From positions 1 through 57,778 of the forward strand of contig CAMBRL010000004.1 of the NCBI GenBank assembly GCA_945870105.1: a stretch of 57,778 bases of DNA. Direction: 5' to 3'. Shown one piece after another: positions 56,701 to 57,778 of this stretch. A program made the translations under genes and the position numbers. Within the stretch, counting starts at the first letter, position 1. Every line of letters begins with the position of its first letter. A model generated the notes under the pieces. It had not been told where the DNA came from, did not search any database, and saw nothing but the letters and a program-made list of their open reading frames with translations. The stretch comes from Chitinophaga pinensis (GTDB taxonomy: Bacteria > Bacteroidota > Bacteroidia > SXHM01).

Positions 56701-56828
56701 TTAATACAGAAAAACAAAAAGCACAGGCACTAAAAACACAAATAGCCCAAACCGATAAAGAAATAGACAGGATGGTTTATGAGTTGTATGGGTTAACGGA
56801 GGAGGAGATAAAAATTGTGGAGGGGTAA
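53793..56828 (+). CDS. Single-chain type IIG/Eco57I-like restriction-modification enzyme
   Basis: The 1011-residue protein has a PD-(D/E)xK nuclease domain (KKADGA, Asp88; VIELKG, Glu112 and Lys114) linked to a TaqI/Eco57I-type adenine methyltransferase: the DGVFYTPKYI entry motif, CDPACGSGAF (motif I, 448-457) and the catalytic GNPPYITF (571-578). The target-recognition region (about 600-900) has a more AT-rich nucleotide composition than the N-terminal half and may have been exchanged by recombination. A 16-residue insertion PSPPGRGAGGEG falls between the catalytic Asp and ExK. No separate restriction, specificity or defence genes are near. It should cut unmethylated foreign DNA and methylate its own. 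Confidence 0.85.
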   Translation: MAFFQNAVLNKYLKAQDAAVIQAAYAKFKAHFHNPVIQENIRNSKEEQYQGEFLIDLFVNVLGYTKNPQPDFNLTTEYKNVKDSKKADGAIILPSPPGRGAGGEGLVIAVIELKGTDTTDLGKIETQAFGYKNNQPQCVYIITSNFEKLRFYIDNAIEHIEFNLFTLTENDFQLLWLCLAYSNIEKGIPKKIKDESLGQEDIITKKLYNDYSLFKRELHQNLVALNPQHNPLELFNKSQKLLDRFLFLFFAEDRQLLPPNAVRNVMSEWKQLKELDEYKPLYEQFKKHFNYLNTGFKNNRYEIYAYGGGLFKADELLDSVKIDDDLLYRHTHKLSEYDFASEVDVNILGHIFENSLNELDEIKAQLAGEVIDKSKTKRKKDGVFYTPKYITKYIVENTVGKLSTEQKAELQLNEEEYTTDKKRQQKTRQALLDKLTAYRNWLLQLTICDPACGSGAFLNQALDFLINEHRYVDELQAKLFGDALVLSDMENSILENNLFGVDLNEESVEIAKLSLWLRTAQPNRKLNDLNNNIKCGNSLIDDPAVAGDKAFNWEKEFPQVFAKGGFDVVIGNPPYITFALGAKQSHDDEITNYLKIKYPLTSAYKVSSYLIFIEVGLKLLNSYGKLSYIIPNTYHTNYFFANFREQLIENYHIDEILDVRYKVFDDAEMGYTSIPTFSRNKRNELTRLARINQHDEFRFGQYFEMKSEEFKRFPDCKFLFQKELMAIWFKAQVNAIPLGDKTRFNFYNGTKTGNNSEFLTDVIVGDKSKPVLMGKDFYKYLIRPFEKYILFDKERLWSNTNDIHFTVPSKLLIRRTSDHLVVAQDLFQNYVLDTVHLLYSTTPNYLDSYLMALLNSRMFQLLYSLIVPEGGKAFAEVKIVNLKKLPVKNCDMQRQILIGDAAQSLQRLTTEYSLFCESLLKYIQSKFDIAYPSTKLQHWPSLDFKSFLAELKKAKVQLSLAEEAEWMSYFNTEKQKAQALKTQIAQTDKEIDRMVYELYGLTEEEIKIVEG
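54069..54108. repeat. GC-rich palindromic element inside the restriction gene
   Basis: CCCCTCTCC (54071-54079) and GGAGAGGGG (54085-54093) form a 9-bp stem with a 5-base loop, followed by CAGGGGGTGAGGG. It is translated in frame as PSPPGRGAGGEG. The element is of the CCCTCTCC...GGAGAGGG-GGTGAGGG type that I recognise from intergenic repeats in many bacteria. Confidence 0.85.
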
Positions 56829-56935
56829 ATGGGAAAAGACAAATTTACCTTAGTATACCCCAGCTGGGCGGCATATTGGTTAACTAGCTCCAGATAGCTA
56901 TCGGGATTACCGCAACACTTGAACAGGCCAATTAT

Positions 56936-57103
56936 TCACACCCCCAACCCCACCCTTGCAGCATACCATATAATGCTATGTGTTCTGCGGGGCTTATTGT
57001 ATTCGCTTTCCAGATAATCGTAAATCTCATAGGGACTGAACAATAGCTTGTTTCGAATAGTAGTGATGATTCCCCACCAATTTAATAAACACAAGCATGT
57101 TGT
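56936..57103 (-). pseudogene. Possible degenerate coding remnant
   Basis: On the minus strand the frame reads NWWGIITTIRNKLLFSPY, then EIYDYLESEYNKPRRTHSII and WYAARVGLGV before TGA at 56938-56936; it is open from a TAA at 57106-57104 with no ATG. Beyond the TGA the same frame continues protein-like (IIGLFKCCGNPDSYLELVNQ, then YAAQLGYTKVNL) into the restriction gene end. The residue pattern looks like a decayed gene. It is too short to assign. Confidence 0.3.
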
Positions 57104-57111
57104 TTAAATGA

Positions 57112-57119
57112 TACATTTG
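57112..57119 (+). promoter_or_regulatory. Promoter -7 element of the last gene
   Basis: TACATTTG lies 28 bases before the ATG at 57148, identical to the motif in front of three other genes in this window. No well-placed -33 TTG is visible. Confidence 0.45.
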
Positions 57120-57147
57120 CTAAGTATAAATATAACAACATATCATT

Positions 57148-57778
57148 ATGTACTCATCAAAACTTCTGCTTAGCCTGCTGCTTGCAAGTATCACCCTGAT
57201 CTGCGGTTGCAGTAAAGATAATAATGAGCCAGATCCTGTTGATCCCGGACTACTTGAATTGCAGCAGCATGTGCAGGTTATTGATTCAACCCTAATGTCT
57301 GTAGATTATAATGCCTCAGATATAAGCACCGGTCTCTATGTGTTTAACACAACCGGAACACCTCCGGCTATTCAGGTTAATGATGTTATTGTAGGCGCGC
57401 AGGGCGAAGGGTTTATCCGCATTGTAAGTTCTGTTTCCGTTAACGGAACCGTAGTTACCCTTCAAACTACACAGGGAACAATGGAAGATGTTTTTAAGAA
57501 TGGGAATTTCAACTTTACAATAGATATGAATGATATGAACCCCGGAAAAACATCTGCCTTCACCTATTCAGTAGCTAATGAAATACTTTACCAGAACGGA
57601 CCTGTAAGCATTGAACTCGAAAACGGAAGCGTAAGCATTGACCCTAATTGGTTCTTTGATTTCACCTTTACACCTGCAGAAGGCATCACTAATTTTGAAA
57701 TGTCAACAAACAATAGCTCCATTTCTACCTCTGCAAAGGTTAAAGTTACAGCATCACAGGCCGTTAATCTGTTTGATG
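57148..57778 (+). CDS. Lipoprotein, 5' part only (truncated by the window end)
   Basis: An uninterrupted frame of 210 codons begins at the ATG at 57148 and runs off the window. The first 21 residues are a lipoprotein signal (SSKLLLSLLLASITLICGC) with lipobox ICGC, followed by SKDNNEPDPVDPG, a typical Bacteroidota SusE/SusF-like or surface-lipoprotein linker. The following part (GLYVFNTTGTPPAIQVNDVI, VGAQGEGFIRIVSSVSVNGT) is beta-rich and suggests a secreted outer-leaflet lipoprotein. No domain can be assigned to the visible part. Confidence 0.85.
   Translation, partial: MYSSKLLLSLLLASITLICGCSKDNNEPDPVDPGLLELQQHVQVIDSTLMSVDYNASDISTGLYVFNTTGTPPAIQVNDVIVGAQGEGFIRIVSSVSVNGTVVTLQTTQGTMEDVFKNGNFNFTIDMNDMNPGKTSAFTYSVANEILYQNGPVSIELENGSVSIDPNWFFDFTFTPAEGITNFEMSTNNSSISTSAKVKVTASQAVNLFD

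Noticed and set aside
53793-56828. Multi-gene defence system (BREX, DISARM or similar)
   Set aside because: Only one restriction-modification gene is present; no pglZ, brxC, drm or other partner genes lie within the window.

Overview
The window is a chromosomal segment of a Bacteroidota bacterium. Supporting signs are five secreted proteins ending in a type IX secretion (T9SS) sorting domain with a YPNP-type opening, a TonB-dependent receptor with a CarboxypepD_reg-like N-terminal domain, a Rho factor with a long disordered N-terminal insertion, a fused two-part E1 alpha/beta dehydrogenase, and TAnnTTTG-type -7 promoter elements (TACATTTG occurs ahead of four genes). The combination suggests a free-living, uncultured-type member (Flavobacteriales, Chitinophagales or a neighbour), but the sequence does not fix the family. 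I found no rRNA, tRNA or CRISPR array.

Layout. 0-4 kb: an unassigned protein, a 41-bp palindrome array, and a secreted M1 aminopeptidase. 4-7.5 kb: a compact acyl carrier protein / condensation-domain enzyme / FAD oxidoreductase operon, divergent from an MpaB-type oxygenase. 7.5-10 kb: a lipoprotein and an ABC-F ATPase. 10-17.5 kb: a secreted lamin-tail-domain (LTD) protein, TonB receptor and secreted endonuclease I, then a 42-bp palindrome array and a second LTD protein. 17.6-25.5 kb: a beta-lactamase-fold serine hydrolase, ClpC, GyrA and a TPR protein. 25.6-31 kb: an alcohol-dehydrogenase-like enzyme with a cupin, a GT-C-like membrane protein, and Rho with an N/Q/G-rich insertion. 31-39.3 kb: a membrane-anchored patatin-like lipase, a PQQ-propeller protein, small envelope proteins and a TolA-like coiled-coil protein. 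39.3-45 kb: Lhr helicase, a MazG-like pyrophosphohydrolase and an RsmH-family methyltransferase. 45-51 kb: a giant T9SS GEVED protein, an enoyl-CoA hydratase and the branched-chain 2-oxoacid dehydrogenase E1. 51.15-57.1 kb: an accessory island with a DUF559 (Vsr-like) nuclease gene surrounded by seven GC-rich palindromic elements, a fibronectin-III protein, a 21-bp palindrome array, a microsatellite, and a single-polypeptide restriction-modification enzyme carrying an in-frame palindromic insertion. The window ends inside a lipoprotein gene.

Cooperation. The LTD protein, TonB receptor and endonuclease I may form an outer-surface system that degrades nucleic acid and imports the products (inference). 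The ACP, condensation and FAD enzymes have the parts for loading, transferring and oxidising an acyl chain, product unknown. GyrA, ClpC, Rho, Lhr and the methyltransferase are housekeeping functions.

Most unusual signals. First, four independent tandem arrays have strict periods of 41, 42, 21 and 21 bp, close to four or two turns of B-DNA, and three of them carry a small palindrome in every unit. Second, the DUF559 nuclease sits in a palindrome-repeat island with a duplicated 3' end exactly 700 bp upstream, which looks like a mobile nuclease-plus-repeat element. Third, a related-looking GC-rich palindrome is inserted in frame between the catalytic Asp and the ExK motif of the restriction enzyme.
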